From NCBI RefSeq assembly GCF_004022465.1, contig NZ_SAVA01000005.1, positions 124,001 to 188,000 on the forward strand: a stretch of 64,000 nucleotides of DNA, read 5' to 3'. The DNA is from Rhodobacter huangdaonensis (GTDB lineage: Bacteria > Pseudomonadota > Alphaproteobacteria > Rhodobacterales > Rhodobacteraceae). The notes beneath the pieces were generated by a model, which searched no databases, was not told where the DNA came from, and saw only the letters and a program-made list of their open reading frames with translations. The position numbers and the translations under genes are program-made. Shown here piece by piece: positions 1 to 7,933 of this stretch (the stretch's first letter is position 1; every line of letters starts with the position of its first letter).

Positions 1-143
1 CCGAGGGTCTTCCACACGACGCCGCCCCAGCCCGCCTCATAGGCGCGGCGGACGTTGTATTCCTTGTCGGTCGGCGGCGCCGAGGCGAGCCAGAACGGGT
101 TCGGCGACTTGATGCCGATGAAGTTGCTGCGCAGGTCCGCCAT
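1..143 (-). CDS. preA: NAD-dependent dihydropyrimidine dehydrogenase subunit PreA (5' part only)
   Basis: The first 47 codons of a gene that runs off the left edge. The N-terminus (MADLRSNFIGIKSPNPFWLA, then a PTDKEYNVRRA stretch) matches the start of PreA, the FMN- and iron-sulphur-containing catalytic subunit that reduces uracil and thymine to the dihydropyrimidines with electrons delivered by PreT. The ATG lies three bases after the preT stop codon, so the two subunits are cotranscribed. No catalytic residues are visible in this fragment; the identification rests on the N-terminal resemblance and on the PreT gene directly upstream. Confidence 0.85.
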   Translation of the reverse strand, partial: MADLRSNFIGIKSPNPFWLASAPPTDKEYNVRRAYEAGWGGVVWKTL

Positions 144-146
144 GTG

Positions 147-1484
147 TCAGGCCCCCATCAGGAAAGAGTGGATGTCTTCGGCCGCATCGCGCCCCTGCGC
201 GACGGCGGTCACCGTCAGGTCCTCGCCCGCGGGCGCGCAGTCGCCGCCCGCCCAGACCCGCGCAAGGCTTGTCCGCCCCGCCCCGTCGGTGCCGATCTTC
301 GGCCCGGCCGTCTTCACCCCCTCGGGCAGCGCGCCAAGCGTCTGGCCGATCGCCGAGAGCACCTGATCCGCCTTCAGCCGGAAGGTGTCGTCGAGCATCC
401 GCAGCCCGGCGCCGCCGGTCTCGGTGCGCGCGAACTCGACCTCGAGCCCGCCCGCGACGGCATGGATCGCCACCGGCGCGGCGTTGCAGATGATCCGCAC
501 GCCATGCGTCGCGGCGTGCTCCTGCTCGTGACCCGAGGCCGGCATCTCGGCCTGCGCGCGGCGATAGACGATGGTCGAGGTCTCGGCGCCGAGCAGCTTT
601 GCCTGCACCGCCGCATCGACCGCCGTCATGCCGCCGCCGATCACCACCACCTTGCGCCCGACCGGCAGGGTGGCGAGGTCGTCGGCCTGCCGCAGCGCCG
701 CGATGAACGCGGTCGCGGGGGTCGCAAGCTCGCCCCCCGGCAGGTTCAGCGCGTTCACCCCGGACAGCCCGATGCCGAGGAAGACGGCGTCGTGCCGGCC
801 GAGCAGATCCGCGAGCGTGCCGTCGCCCGCCCGGCCAAGCGCCCAGTTCGTCACCACCTCGATGCCGCCCACCTGCAACAGCCAAGCCACCTCGCGCGCG
901 GCGAAATCATCAGGCGCCTTGTAGGCGGCGATGCCGTATTCATCGAGCCCGCCAAGCTTCGGCTTCGCCTCGTAGAGCGTCACCTTGTGGCCCTTGAGCG
1001 CAAGCCTGTGCGCACAGGCAAGCCCCGCGGGCCCGCCGCCCACCACCGCGACCGAGTGCCCGGTGGGCGCGCCGGCGGTGAAGGGGTGGCCCTGCTTTTC
1101 AAGCACCGTGTCGGTGGCGAAGCGTTGCAGCAGGCCGATCTCGACCGGCTTGCCCTCGGCCTCCATCCGCACGCAGGCGCCCTCGCACAGGTTCTCGGTC
1201 GGGCAGACGCGGGCGCACATGCCGCCGAGGATGTTCTGCGAGAAGATCGTCTTCGCCGCCGCCTCGGGCGTGCCGGTGGCGATCTGCCGGATGAAGAGCG
1301 GAATGTCGATCGTCGTCGGGCAGGCCGTGGCGCAGGGCGCGTCATGGCAGAAATAGCACCGATCCGCCGCCACCGCGGCCGCATGGGCGGTGAGCGGCGG
1401 CGCGACATCCTGGAAATTCGCCGCATAGAGCTCGGGCGAAAGCCGCCCGGGCGCGACCCCGGGCGTGAACTGGCTGTTGGTCAC
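147..1484 (-). CDS. preT: NAD-dependent dihydropyrimidine dehydrogenase subunit PreT
   Basis: 445-residue flavoprotein that takes electrons from NADH and passes them to PreA for the first step of reductive pyrimidine degradation. The N-terminal domain carries the iron-sulphur cysteines (C43, C46, C51, C55 and a second group in GGMCARVCPTENLCEGAC). An FAD-binding GGGPAGLACAH motif follows, then an NAD-binding VVIGGGMTAVDAA motif; the C-terminus has the AGGDCA flavin motif typical of GltD-like oxidoreductases. I chose the GTG at 1484 because GGAGG stands six bases before it; the frame stays open upstream but only through non-homologous sequence. It is the first gene of preT-preA, divergent from accB. 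Confidence 0.92.
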   Translation of the reverse strand: MTNSQFTPGVAPGRLSPELYAANFQDVAPPLTAHAAAVAADRCYFCHDAPCATACPTTIDIPLFIRQIATGTPEAAAKTIFSQNILGGMCARVCPTENLCEGACVRMEAEGKPVEIGLLQRFATDTVLEKQGHPFTAGAPTGHSVAVVGGGPAGLACAHRLALKGHKVTLYEAKPKLGGLDEYGIAAYKAPDDFAAREVAWLLQVGGIEVVTNWALGRAGDGTLADLLGRHDAVFLGIGLSGVNALNLPGGELATPATAFIAALRQADDLATLPVGRKVVVIGGGMTAVDAAVQAKLLGAETSTIVYRRAQAEMPASGHEQEHAATHGVRIICNAAPVAIHAVAGGLEVEFARTETGGAGLRMLDDTFRLKADQVLSAIGQTLGALPEGVKTAGPKIGTDGAGRTSLARVWAGGDCAPAGEDLTVTAVAQGRDAAEDIHSFLMGA

Positions 1485-1503
1485 CTTGGACCTCCCTGGC
1501 TTT

Positions 1504-1553
1504 GTTATTGTCCCCACGCTTGCACGGGCCAAAATTTTATCAAGTGGTAAAAT
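1504..1553 (-). promoter_or_regulatory. Candidate preT promoter with a near-palindromic operator
   Basis: Read on the minus strand, TTGGCC (1532-1527) and AATAAC (1509-1504) are spaced by 17 bases, a plausible -35/-10 pair about 20 bases upstream of the preT GTG. Directly upstream, touching the -35 element, is ATTTTATCAAGTGGTAAAAT (1534-1553): two 9-base arms with one mismatch around a 2-base centre. Its core TATCA-AG-TGGTA is one base off a TACCA-nn-TGGTA palindrome, the kind of site bound by dimeric GntR- or TetR-type regulators. No regulator gene is adjacent in this window, so the protein is unknown. Confidence 0.45.
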
Positions 1554-1775
1554 ACGCCGCGCCGCCGCATCCGGGGGGATTTGCCCGCAACCGCGGCATC
1601 CCGCGCGGTCTTGCCGAAAAATTGGGCGAAATCGCCGGCCTTCGCCCTGCCGCGGCGTCAGTCGTTCGCGCTTTCCTCCCCGGCCCGGCTGGCGTATAAG
1701 GCGGTCCTGATACCGGGGCGCCCGGCACCAAACGACCGGGCCGACCAGAACCTGACAGCATCCTTTGAGGACGGC

Positions 1776-2258
1776 ATGACCAAACAATCCCATGAAAACG
1801 ACGTGGCTTTCATTCAGGCGCTCGCCGAGCTTCTGAACAGCAACGACCTCACCGAAATCTCGGTTGTGCGGGAATACGGCGAGGATGACAGCCTCGAAGT
1901 GCGCGTGGTGAAGCAGGCGACGGTGATCGCCGCGGCCCCCGCCCCCGTCTATGCGGCCCCCGCCGCTGCGCCGGTTGCGGCCGCCGCTCCCGCCGCCGCG
2001 GTCGATGCCGACCCGGCCTCGCTGCCCGGCGCCGTGACCTCGCCGATGGTCGGCACCGCCTATCTGGCGCCGGAACCGGGCGCCAATGCCTTCGTCAAGG
2101 TCGGCGACACGGTGAAGGAGGGCCAGACCCTGCTGATCGTCGAGGCGATGAAGACGATGAACCACATCCCGGCGCCGCATTCGGGCACGGTCAAGCGCAT
2201 CCTCGTCGACGACGGCACGCCGGTCGAATACGGCTCGGCGCTGATGATCGTCGAGTGA
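1776..2258 (+). CDS. accB: Biotin carboxyl carrier protein of acetyl-CoA carboxylase
   Basis: 160-residue carrier subunit of acetyl-CoA carboxylase, which commits carbon to fatty acid synthesis. It has an N-terminal helical region (about 1-55), a flexible Ala/Pro-rich linker (about 60-90) and a C-terminal biotinyl domain with the biotin-accepting lysine in VEAMKTMNHI. The ATG at 1776 has GAGG five bases upstream. accC follows after about ten bases, so carrier and biotin carboxylase are made together; the carboxyltransferase genes are not in this window. Confidence 0.96.
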   Translation: MTKQSHENDVAFIQALAELLNSNDLTEISVVREYGEDDSLEVRVVKQATVIAAAPAPVYAAPAAAPVAAAAPAAAVDADPASLPGAVTSPMVGTAYLAPEPGANAFVKVGDTVKEGQTLLIVEAMKTMNHIPAPHSGTVKRILVDDGTPVEYGSALMIVE

Positions 2259-2268
2259 GGGCATGCCC

Positions 2269-3615
2269 ATGTTCGACAAGATCCTGATCGCCAACCGGGG
2301 CGAGATCGCCCTGCGGGTGATCCGCGCCTGCCGCGAGATGGGGATCGCCTCGGTCGCGGTGCACTCGACCGCCGACACCGACGCCATGCATGTGCGCATG
2401 GCCGACGAGAGCGTCTGCATCGGCCCGCCGCCGTCGTCCGAGAGCTATCTCTCGATCCCCGCGATCGTCGCCGCCTGCGAGATCACCGGCGCCCAGGCGA
2501 TCCACCCGGGCTATGGCTTCCTTTCGGAAAACGCGAACTTCGTGCAGGTGCTCGAGGATCACGGCATCACCTTCATCGGCCCCTCGGCGGAGCATATCCG
2601 CATCATGGGCGACAAGATCACCGCCAAGGAAACCGCGAAGAGCCTCGGCATTCCGGTGGTGCCGGGCTCGGCCGGTGGCGTGCATGACGTCGACGAGGCG
2701 AAGCGCACCGCGGCCGAGATCGGCTATCCGGTGATCATCAAGGCCACCGCCGGCGGCGGCGGGCGCGGCATGAAGGTCGCCGAGACCGAGGCCGAACTCG
2801 AGATCGCCTTCCGCACCGCGCGCTCGGAGGCGAAGGCCGCCTTCGGCAATGACGAGGTCTACATGGAGAAATATCTCCAGAAGCCGCGTCACATCGAGAT
2901 CCAGGTCTTCGGCGATGGCAAGGGCCGCGCCGTGCATCTGGGCGAGCGCGACTGCTCGCTGCAGCGCCGCCACCAGAAGGTGCTGGAAGAGGCCCCCGGC
3001 CCCTGCATCACCCCCGAACAGCGCACGCGGATCGGCAAGATCTGTGCCGACGCGATGGCCAAGCTCGGCTATTCGGGCGCCGGCACGATCGAGTTCCTGT
3101 TCGAGGACGGCGAGTTCTATTTCATCGAGATGAACACCCGGCTGCAGGTGGAACACCCGGTGACCGAGGCGATCTTCGGCGTCGATCTGGTGCGCGAGCA
3201 GATCCGCGTCGCGGCCGGTGAGGCGATGGAATTCCGCCAGGAAGACCTGAAGATCCGCGGCGCCGCGATCGAAGTGCGGATCAACGCCGAGCGGTTGCCG
3301 AACTTCTCCCCCTGCCCCGGCCGCATCACCCAGTACCACGCCCCGGGCGGGCTCGGTGTGCGCGTCGATTCGGCGCTGTACGACGGCTACAAGATCCCGC
3401 CCTATTACGACAGCCTGATCGGCAAGCTGATCGTGCACGGGCGTGACCGGCAGGAGGCGCTGGCGCGTCTCAGCCGGGCGCTGAGCGAGCTGATCGTCGA
3501 TGGCGTCGACACCACGGTGCCGCTGTTCACCGCGCTGCTGCAGGAGCCCGACATCCTGAAGGGCGACTACTCGATCCACTGGCTCGAGAAGTGGCTGAAG
3601 AAGACCTACGGCTGA
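2269..3615 (+). CDS. accC: Biotin carboxylase subunit of acetyl-CoA carboxylase
   Basis: 448-residue ATP-grasp enzyme that carboxylates the biotin on AccB with bicarbonate and ATP. The N-terminus MFDKILIANRGEIALRV, the glycine-rich ATP loop ATAGGGGRGMK, and EMNTRLQVEHPVTE with the catalytic and metal-binding Glu/Asn/Arg residues are all intact, and the length matches the family. Two in-frame ATGs lie six bases apart; I chose the second (2269) because GAGGG is seven bases before it, while the first is too close. It is the last gene of accBC and is followed by a strong terminator. Confidence 0.96.
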   Translation: MFDKILIANRGEIALRVIRACREMGIASVAVHSTADTDAMHVRMADESVCIGPPPSSESYLSIPAIVAACEITGAQAIHPGYGFLSENANFVQVLEDHGITFIGPSAEHIRIMGDKITAKETAKSLGIPVVPGSAGGVHDVDEAKRTAAEIGYPVIIKATAGGGGRGMKVAETEAELEIAFRTARSEAKAAFGNDEVYMEKYLQKPRHIEIQVFGDGKGRAVHLGERDCSLQRRHQKVLEEAPGPCITPEQRTRIGKICADAMAKLGYSGAGTIEFLFEDGEFYFIEMNTRLQVEHPVTEAIFGVDLVREQIRVAAGEAMEFRQEDLKIRGAAIEVRINAERLPNFSPCPGRITQYHAPGGLGVRVDSALYDGYKIPPYYDSLIGKLIVHGRDRQEALARLSRALSELIVDGVDTTVPLFTALLQEPDILKGDYSIHWLEKWLKKTYG

Positions 3616-3637
3616 ACCGCCCGGCCCCCGGATACAG

Positions 3638-3664
3638 AAACGCCCCCGCAAGGGGGCGTTTTTC
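3638..3664 (+). terminator. Rho-independent terminator of accBC
   Basis: A perfect 10-bp stem AAACGCCCCC / GGGGGCGTTT with a GCAA loop runs into a T-rich tail about 20 bases after the accC stop codon. Confidence 0.9.
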
Positions 3665-3731
3665 TTTGCACAAACCCGTTTGAACCCGCCCCGATTCCGG
3701 CCCATTGTGCCAGTGCAGCAAAGGGGGGCCG

Positions 3732-4370
3732 ATGGTGCAGGGACTGACCGCAGAGATGCTGCTTTCGGGCTATGCCCACGGCATCTTCCCGATGGCGCAA
3801 AGCCGCGACGATCCTGAACTTCTGTGGTTCGAGCCGCACGCCCGCGGCATCGTGCCGCTCAGGGGCTTCCATGTCTCGCGCTCGCTTGCCCGCACGATCC
3901 GCCGCGGCGGCTTCGAGATCCGCATCGACACCGCCTTCCGTGCCGTGGTCGAGGCCTGCGCCGCGCGCGAGGAAACCTGGATCAACGGCCCGCTCTTCAC
4001 CCTCTATGACGCGCTCTTCGCGATCGGGCACGCCCATTCGCTCGAGGTCTGGCAAGGGGGCGCGCTGGTCGGCGGGGTGTTCGGCGTGACGCTGGGCGGC
4101 GCCTTCTTCGGCGAGAGCATGTTCTCGCGCGTGCCCGATGCCTCGAAGGTGGCGCTGACCTACACCGTCGACCGGCTGCAGCAGACCGGGTTTGTGCTGT
4201 TCGACACGCAATACCTGACGCCGCATCTGGCAAGCCTTGGAGGGGTCGAGATCCCGCGGCTCGAGTATCGCCGCCGGCTCGCTGCGGCGCTGCCCCTGGC
4301 CGCCGATTTCACCGCGGCCCCGGTGCCCGATGCTCAGTCGGTCTTGCAGCGCATGACCCAGACGTCATAG
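3732..4370 (+). CDS. aat: Leucyl/phenylalanyl-tRNA--protein transferase
   Basis: 212-residue cytosolic enzyme that adds Leu or Phe from aminoacyl-tRNA to proteins with N-terminal Arg or Lys, creating N-degrons that ClpS delivers to ClpAP. Typical motifs are present: GYAHGIFPMA, a PHARGIVPL segment, GGVFGVTLGGAFFGESMFS, and TQYLTPHLASLG near the end. I chose the ATG at 3732 because it follows an AAGGGGGG stretch; the frame remains open to 3705. The last 12 codons overlap the 3' end of the convergent DUF2155 gene. Confidence 0.93.
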   Translation: MVQGLTAEMLLSGYAHGIFPMAQSRDDPELLWFEPHARGIVPLRGFHVSRSLARTIRRGGFEIRIDTAFRAVVEACAAREETWINGPLFTLYDALFAIGHAHSLEVWQGGALVGGVFGVTLGGAFFGESMFSRVPDASKVALTYTVDRLQQTGFVLFDTQYLTPHLASLGGVEIPRLEYRRRLAAALPLAADFTAAPVPDAQSVLQRMTQTS

Positions 4371-4711
4371 CGCTGATGGTCGAGCGCCGAGAGCGCCGGG
4401 CTGTCGGCGATCATCCAGCCCTCGAACACCGGCTGCGCGACGTTCGGATCGGTGATGATGAGATAGGCATAGGCGTTCGACGAGGGGTCATCCGCCGGAT
4501 AGCGGCATTCCTTCAGCGTCACCTGGAGATGACCGAATTCAACGGTCTGGCCCACCGCCAGCACGATGTCGGATGCGGTCGCCGACACCTTGTCGAGACC
4601 GCGCAGCACCGCGCCGGATGCCTCGGCCAGCCCGTCGCCGCCATCCTGCGCGACAGCCGCCGTCGCCCCGACTGCGAGCGCCAGCGCCGCGGCGCGCAGG
4701 GCCGCGATCAT
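4334..4711 (-). CDS. DUF2155 family secreted protein
   Basis: 125 residues with a clear signal peptide ending near VAVAQ (about residue 22). The mature part contains LKECRYPADD and FEGWMIADSPALSALDH, hallmarks of the DUF2155 family of alphaproteobacteria, whose biochemical function is unknown. The ATG overlaps the mlaD stop codon by four bases (ATGA), so it is translated with the lipid-transport protein MlaD, which suggests a cell-envelope role (inference). Its 3' end overlaps aat by 37 bases in opposite orientation. Confidence 0.85.
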   Translation of the reverse strand: MIAALRAAALALAVGATAAVAQDGGDGLAEASGAVLRGLDKVSATASDIVLAVGQTVEFGHLQVTLKECRYPADDPSSNAYAYLIITDPNVAQPVFEGWMIADSPALSALDHQRYDVWVMRCKTD

Positions 4712-5205
4712 TGCGGCGCCCCGGTGGCGCCGGCATCGGTGCCGGTCGCATCCTTCGGCTTGTCCGCGCCGCCGCCGACGAATTTCATCAGCAGCCCGAG
4801 CGTCGAGACCGCGCCCTGGGTGTCGAGGATCTCGTCGCCCGGAGCAAAGTTGTCGACGCTGCCGCCCGGCAGGATCTCGATGAACGAGCCGCCCATCAGC
4901 CCCTCGGAGGCGACGATGATCTGCGAATCGTCGGGCAACTCGACGCCCTTGTTGATTGCGACCGAGGTGTCGGCGAAGAAGGTCTTGGTATCGAGCCGGA
5001 TGTCGGTGACGGTGCCGATCTTGACCCCCGCCATGCGCACGTCGGTGCCCGGCGTCACCCCCTCGACCGAGCGGAACGAGGCATGCAACGGATAGCTGCC
5101 CGCAGCGGTGCCGAAGCTGTGCCCCTTGCCGGCCCAGAACAGGAAGCCGGCGGCGACAGCCAGAACGACCGCCCCGGTCAGCACTTCAACGCGATTCTCG
5201 CTCAT
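4708..5205 (-). CDS. mlaD: MlaD-type outer-membrane lipid asymmetry protein (MCE domain)
   Basis: 165-residue single-MCE-domain protein. A short cytoplasmic N-terminus and one membrane helix (about 10-26, LTGAVVLAVAAGFLFWA) are followed by the periplasmic MCE fold: SFRSVEGVTPGTDVRMAGVKIG, then EGLMGGSFIEILPGG. MlaD is the inner-membrane substrate-binding ring of the MlaFEDB phospholipid transporter. No mlaE, mlaF or mlaB is adjacent, so partners must be elsewhere. The ATG is preceded by AGGAG; the C-terminal tail is low-complexity. Confidence 0.88.
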   Translation of the reverse strand: MSENRVEVLTGAVVLAVAAGFLFWAGKGHSFGTAAGSYPLHASFRSVEGVTPGTDVRMAGVKIGTVTDIRLDTKTFFADTSVAINKGVELPDDSQIIVASEGLMGGSFIEILPGGSVDNFAPGDEILDTQGAVSTLGLLMKFVGGGADKPKDATGTDAGATGAPQ

Positions 5206-5242
5206 GATCTCTCCTGCGCAGGGACCCGGCAGGGCCCCGGCC

Positions 5243-5623
5243 TCATTCGGCCGGCTGCCAGGCCTCGTAGTCGCGCCGTTCGACCGGCGCGTCACGCCGA
5301 ATCGAGCCGGCCGGCACATAGGCCGCGTCGGTGCCGGTGCGGTTCGCCAGATGCGGCAGCTCCCACGATTTATGCGCAACGGCGACCTTGGTCGGCGGCT
5401 CGTCCCAGGTGAAGTGGATCCAGCCGTGCCATTCCGGCGGAATGCGGCTCGCCTCGATCTCGCCGTTGTAGATCACCCAGCGACGCTTGCCGTCCTTGGT
5501 CTGGTAATAGACGTTGCCTTCCGCATCCTCGCCCACCTTCACGCCCTTGCGGGCCGTGAACATCCGGATCCCCGAGGTCTGGGACTGGTTCCACCAGGTA
5601 AAAATGCGAAGCAGAAAGTTCAT
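5243..5623 (-). CDS. NDUFA12-family subunit of NADH:ubiquinone oxidoreductase
   Basis: 126 residues closely resembling the accessory NDUFA12 (B17.2) subunit of complex I found in alphaproteobacteria and mitochondria. Seen in the sequence: TWWNQSQTSGIRMFTARKG at the N-terminus, GNVYYQTKDGKRRWVIYNG, and PPEWHGWIHFTWDEPPT, a stretch characteristic of the family. It is a peripheral matrix/cytoplasmic-side subunit, not catalytic. It is the first gene of a transcript continuing into mlaD (37 bases away) and DUF2155; the linkage is common in this bacterial group but has no explained functional logic. Confidence 0.93.
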   Translation of the reverse strand: MNFLLRIFTWWNQSQTSGIRMFTARKGVKVGEDAEGNVYYQTKDGKRRWVIYNGEIEASRIPPEWHGWIHFTWDEPPTKVAVAHKSWELPHLANRTGTDAAYVPAGSIRRDAPVERRDYEAWQPAE

Positions 5624-5717
5624 GCCATCCTCCGCGGGCTTTTGCCCGTTTATAGCCTGTTGCGCGGCAAGGTCCAGAGCCGCTTGCGAAAAGGGCGGGC
5701 CTGCGCCCGCCCCGCGC

Positions 5718-6986
5718 TCAGCTGGCGCTTTTCGGCTCTTTCTTCGCGTTTTCCGCGTAGATCAGCAGCGGTTTCGCCTCGGCGGTCTCGACCGCCTCCT
5801 CGTTCACCACGACCTCCTGCACGCCGGTCATGCCGGGCAGCTCGAACATGGTGTCGAGCAGGATGTCTTCCATGATCGAGCGCAGGCCGCGCGCGCCGGT
5901 CTTGCGCTTGATCGCGCGTTTGGCGATGGCGCTCAGCGCATCGGGGGTGAAGCTCAGCTTCACGCCCTCGATGTCGAAGAGACGCTGATACTGCTTCACC
6001 AGCGCGTTCTTCGGCTCGGTCAGGATGGTGACCAGCGCGTCCTCGTCGAGATCCTCGAGCGTGGCGATCACCGGCAGACGGCCGACGAACTCGGGGATCA
6101 GGCCGAATTTCAGCAGGTCTTCCGGCTCGAGCTCCTTGAACAGCTCGCCCGCCGACCGCTCGTCGGGCCCTTTCACCACCGCGCCGAAGCCCATCGCCGA
6201 GCCCTTGCCGCGCTGCGCGATGATCCGGTCGAGGCCGGCAAAGGCGCCGCCGCAGATGAACAGGATGTTCGTGGTGTCGACCTGCAGGAATTCCTGCTGC
6301 GGATGCTTGCGCCCGCCCTGCGGCGGCACGGAGGCAACGGTGCCCTCCATGATCTTCAGCAGCGCCTGCTGCACGCCCTCGCCCGAGACGTCGCGGGTGA
6401 TCGAGGGGTTGTCCGACTTGCGGGTGATCTTGTCGACCTCGTCGATGTAGACGATGCCGCGCTGCGCCCGCTCGACGTTGTATTCGCTCGCCTGCAACAG
6501 CTTCAGGATGATGTTCTCGACATCCTCGCCGACATAGCCGGCTTCGGTCAGCGTCGTCGCATCGGCCATGGTGAAGGGCACATCAAGGATGCGCGCCAGC
6601 GTCTGCGCCAGCAGCGTCTTGCCGCAGCCGGTCGGCCCGATCAGCAGGATGTTCGACTTCGACAGCTCGATGTCGGACTTCGCGCTGTTGTTCAGCCGTT
6701 TGTAATGGTTGTGCACCGCGACCGAGAGCACGCGCTTCGCATGCATCTGACCGATCACGTAATCGTCGAGCACCTTGCAGATGTCGCGCGGCGTGGGCAC
6801 CCCGTCGGTCGACTTGAGCCCCGAGCTCTTCGTCTCCTCGCGGATGATGTCCATGCACAGCTCGACGCATTCGTCGCAGATGAACACGGTCGGGCCCGCA
6901 ATCAGCTTGCGCACCTCATGCTGGCTCTTGCCGCAGAACGAGCAGTAGAGCGTGTTCTTGCTGTCGGAGCCGGAATTGTTCGCCAT
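5718..6986 (-). CDS. clpX: ATP-dependent Clp protease ATPase subunit ClpX
   Basis: 422-residue AAA+ unfoldase that feeds SsrA-tagged and other substrates to ClpP. It begins with the zinc-binding N-domain (CSFCGKSQHEV then CDECVELC), followed by Walker A GPTGCGKTLLAQ, Walker B IVYIDEVDKI, the pore loop GYVGEDVE, and the IGF-type ClpP-docking loop (here GLIPEFVGRLPV follows the LFKFG region). Length is standard. It lies 114 bases downstream of clpP and is probably cotranscribed. Confidence 0.97.
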   Translation of the reverse strand: MANNSGSDSKNTLYCSFCGKSQHEVRKLIAGPTVFICDECVELCMDIIREETKSSGLKSTDGVPTPRDICKVLDDYVIGQMHAKRVLSVAVHNHYKRLNNSAKSDIELSKSNILLIGPTGCGKTLLAQTLARILDVPFTMADATTLTEAGYVGEDVENIILKLLQASEYNVERAQRGIVYIDEVDKITRKSDNPSITRDVSGEGVQQALLKIMEGTVASVPPQGGRKHPQQEFLQVDTTNILFICGGAFAGLDRIIAQRGKGSAMGFGAVVKGPDERSAGELFKELEPEDLLKFGLIPEFVGRLPVIATLEDLDEDALVTILTEPKNALVKQYQRLFDIEGVKLSFTPDALSAIAKRAIKRKTGARGLRSIMEDILLDTMFELPGMTGVQEVVVNEEAVETAEAKPLLIYAENAKKEPKSAS

Positions 6987-7100
6987 CGTCTTCCTCTGCT
7001 CTGGCCCGGAACGCGGGTCCCTGGGTGGGCCGCCCCTGAAGTTTAGGGCAGCCCCATGGTCATCACAATGTCAAAAATCCTGCCCCGTCCCGGGGAAGGA

Positions 7101-7730
7101 TCACTTCTCCGCCTCGGCCTTGCCGCGGCTGTCGAGGATGTCGTCGATCAGGCCCCAGGCCTTCGCATCCTCGGCCGACATGAAGTTGTCGCGCTCGAGC
7201 GCCGCCTCGACGGTCTCGTAATCGTTGCCGGTGTGCTTGACGTAGATCTCGTTCAGGCGGCGCTTCAGCTTCTGCGTCTCCTGGGCGTGGATCATGATGT
7301 CGGTGGCCTGGCCCTGATAGCCGCCCGAAGGCTGGTGCACCATCACGCGCGAGTTCGGCAGCGAGAAGCGCATGCCCTTCTCGCCGGCCTGCAGCAGCAG
7401 CGAGCCCATCGAGGCCGCCTGGCCGATGACGAGCGTCGAGACCTTCGGCCGGATGTACTGCATCGTGTCGTAGATCGACAGACCCGAGGTCACCACGCCG
7501 CCCGGGCTGTTGATGTACATCGCGATTTCCTTGGTCGGGTTCTCCGCCTCGAGGAACAGCAGCTGCGCGCAGATCAGCGTCGACATGCCGTCATGCACCG
7601 GCCCCGCGAGGAAGATGATCCGCTCCTTCAGCAGGCGCGAGTAGATGTCATAGGCACGCTCGCCACGCGAGGTCTGTTCGACCACCATCGGCACCAGCGT
7701 GTTCATGTAGAGGTCGATCGGATCCTTCAT
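7101..7730 (-). CDS. clpP: ATP-dependent Clp protease proteolytic subunit ClpP
   Basis: 209-residue serine peptidase that forms the double-heptamer chamber of ClpXP/ClpAP. The catalytic serine is S107 in GQAASMGS and the catalytic histidine H132 in MVHQPSGG; YINSPGG contributes to the oxyanion region and the third residue, Asp, lies in the ERDNFMSAEDA segment. It is the first gene of clpP-clpX. Confidence 0.97.
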   Translation of the reverse strand: MKDPIDLYMNTLVPMVVEQTSRGERAYDIYSRLLKERIIFLAGPVHDGMSTLICAQLLFLEAENPTKEIAMYINSPGGVVTSGLSIYDTMQYIRPKVSTLVIGQAASMGSLLLQAGEKGMRFSLPNSRVMVHQPSGGYQGQATDIMIHAQETQKLKRRLNEIYVKHTGNDYETVEAALERDNFMSAEDAKAWGLIDDILDSRGKAEAEK

Positions 7731-7875
7731 TCCTCAGCCTTCCCTGCGGTCTTGCGTCACGATGGACGCGGAACTTTACCCGAGTCTTAGTGGCGCGGGC
7801 AGGACGCTGCAAGGGCAGCCGGCAACAGTTGATGCCGCAAGTGCGGCAAAGCGGGCCCGGTGCCGGGCATGGGAA

Positions 7876-7900
7876 CGCCCGCCCCGGGCGGGGGCGGGCG
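7876..7900 (-). terminator. GC hairpin downstream of puuD
   Basis: A perfect 10-bp stem CGCCCGCCCC / GGGGCGGGCG with a five-base loop lies 34 bases after the puuD stop codon in the 203-base gap before clpP. It lacks a long T tract on the minus strand (only TT follows), so it may be a weak or Rho-assisted terminator. The rest of the gap is the untranscribed or 5' region of clpP, where I recognise no clear sigma site. Confidence 0.45.
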
Positions 7901-7933
7901 CAGCTGCCGGCCGTGCAGGACGGGCGCGGGCGT

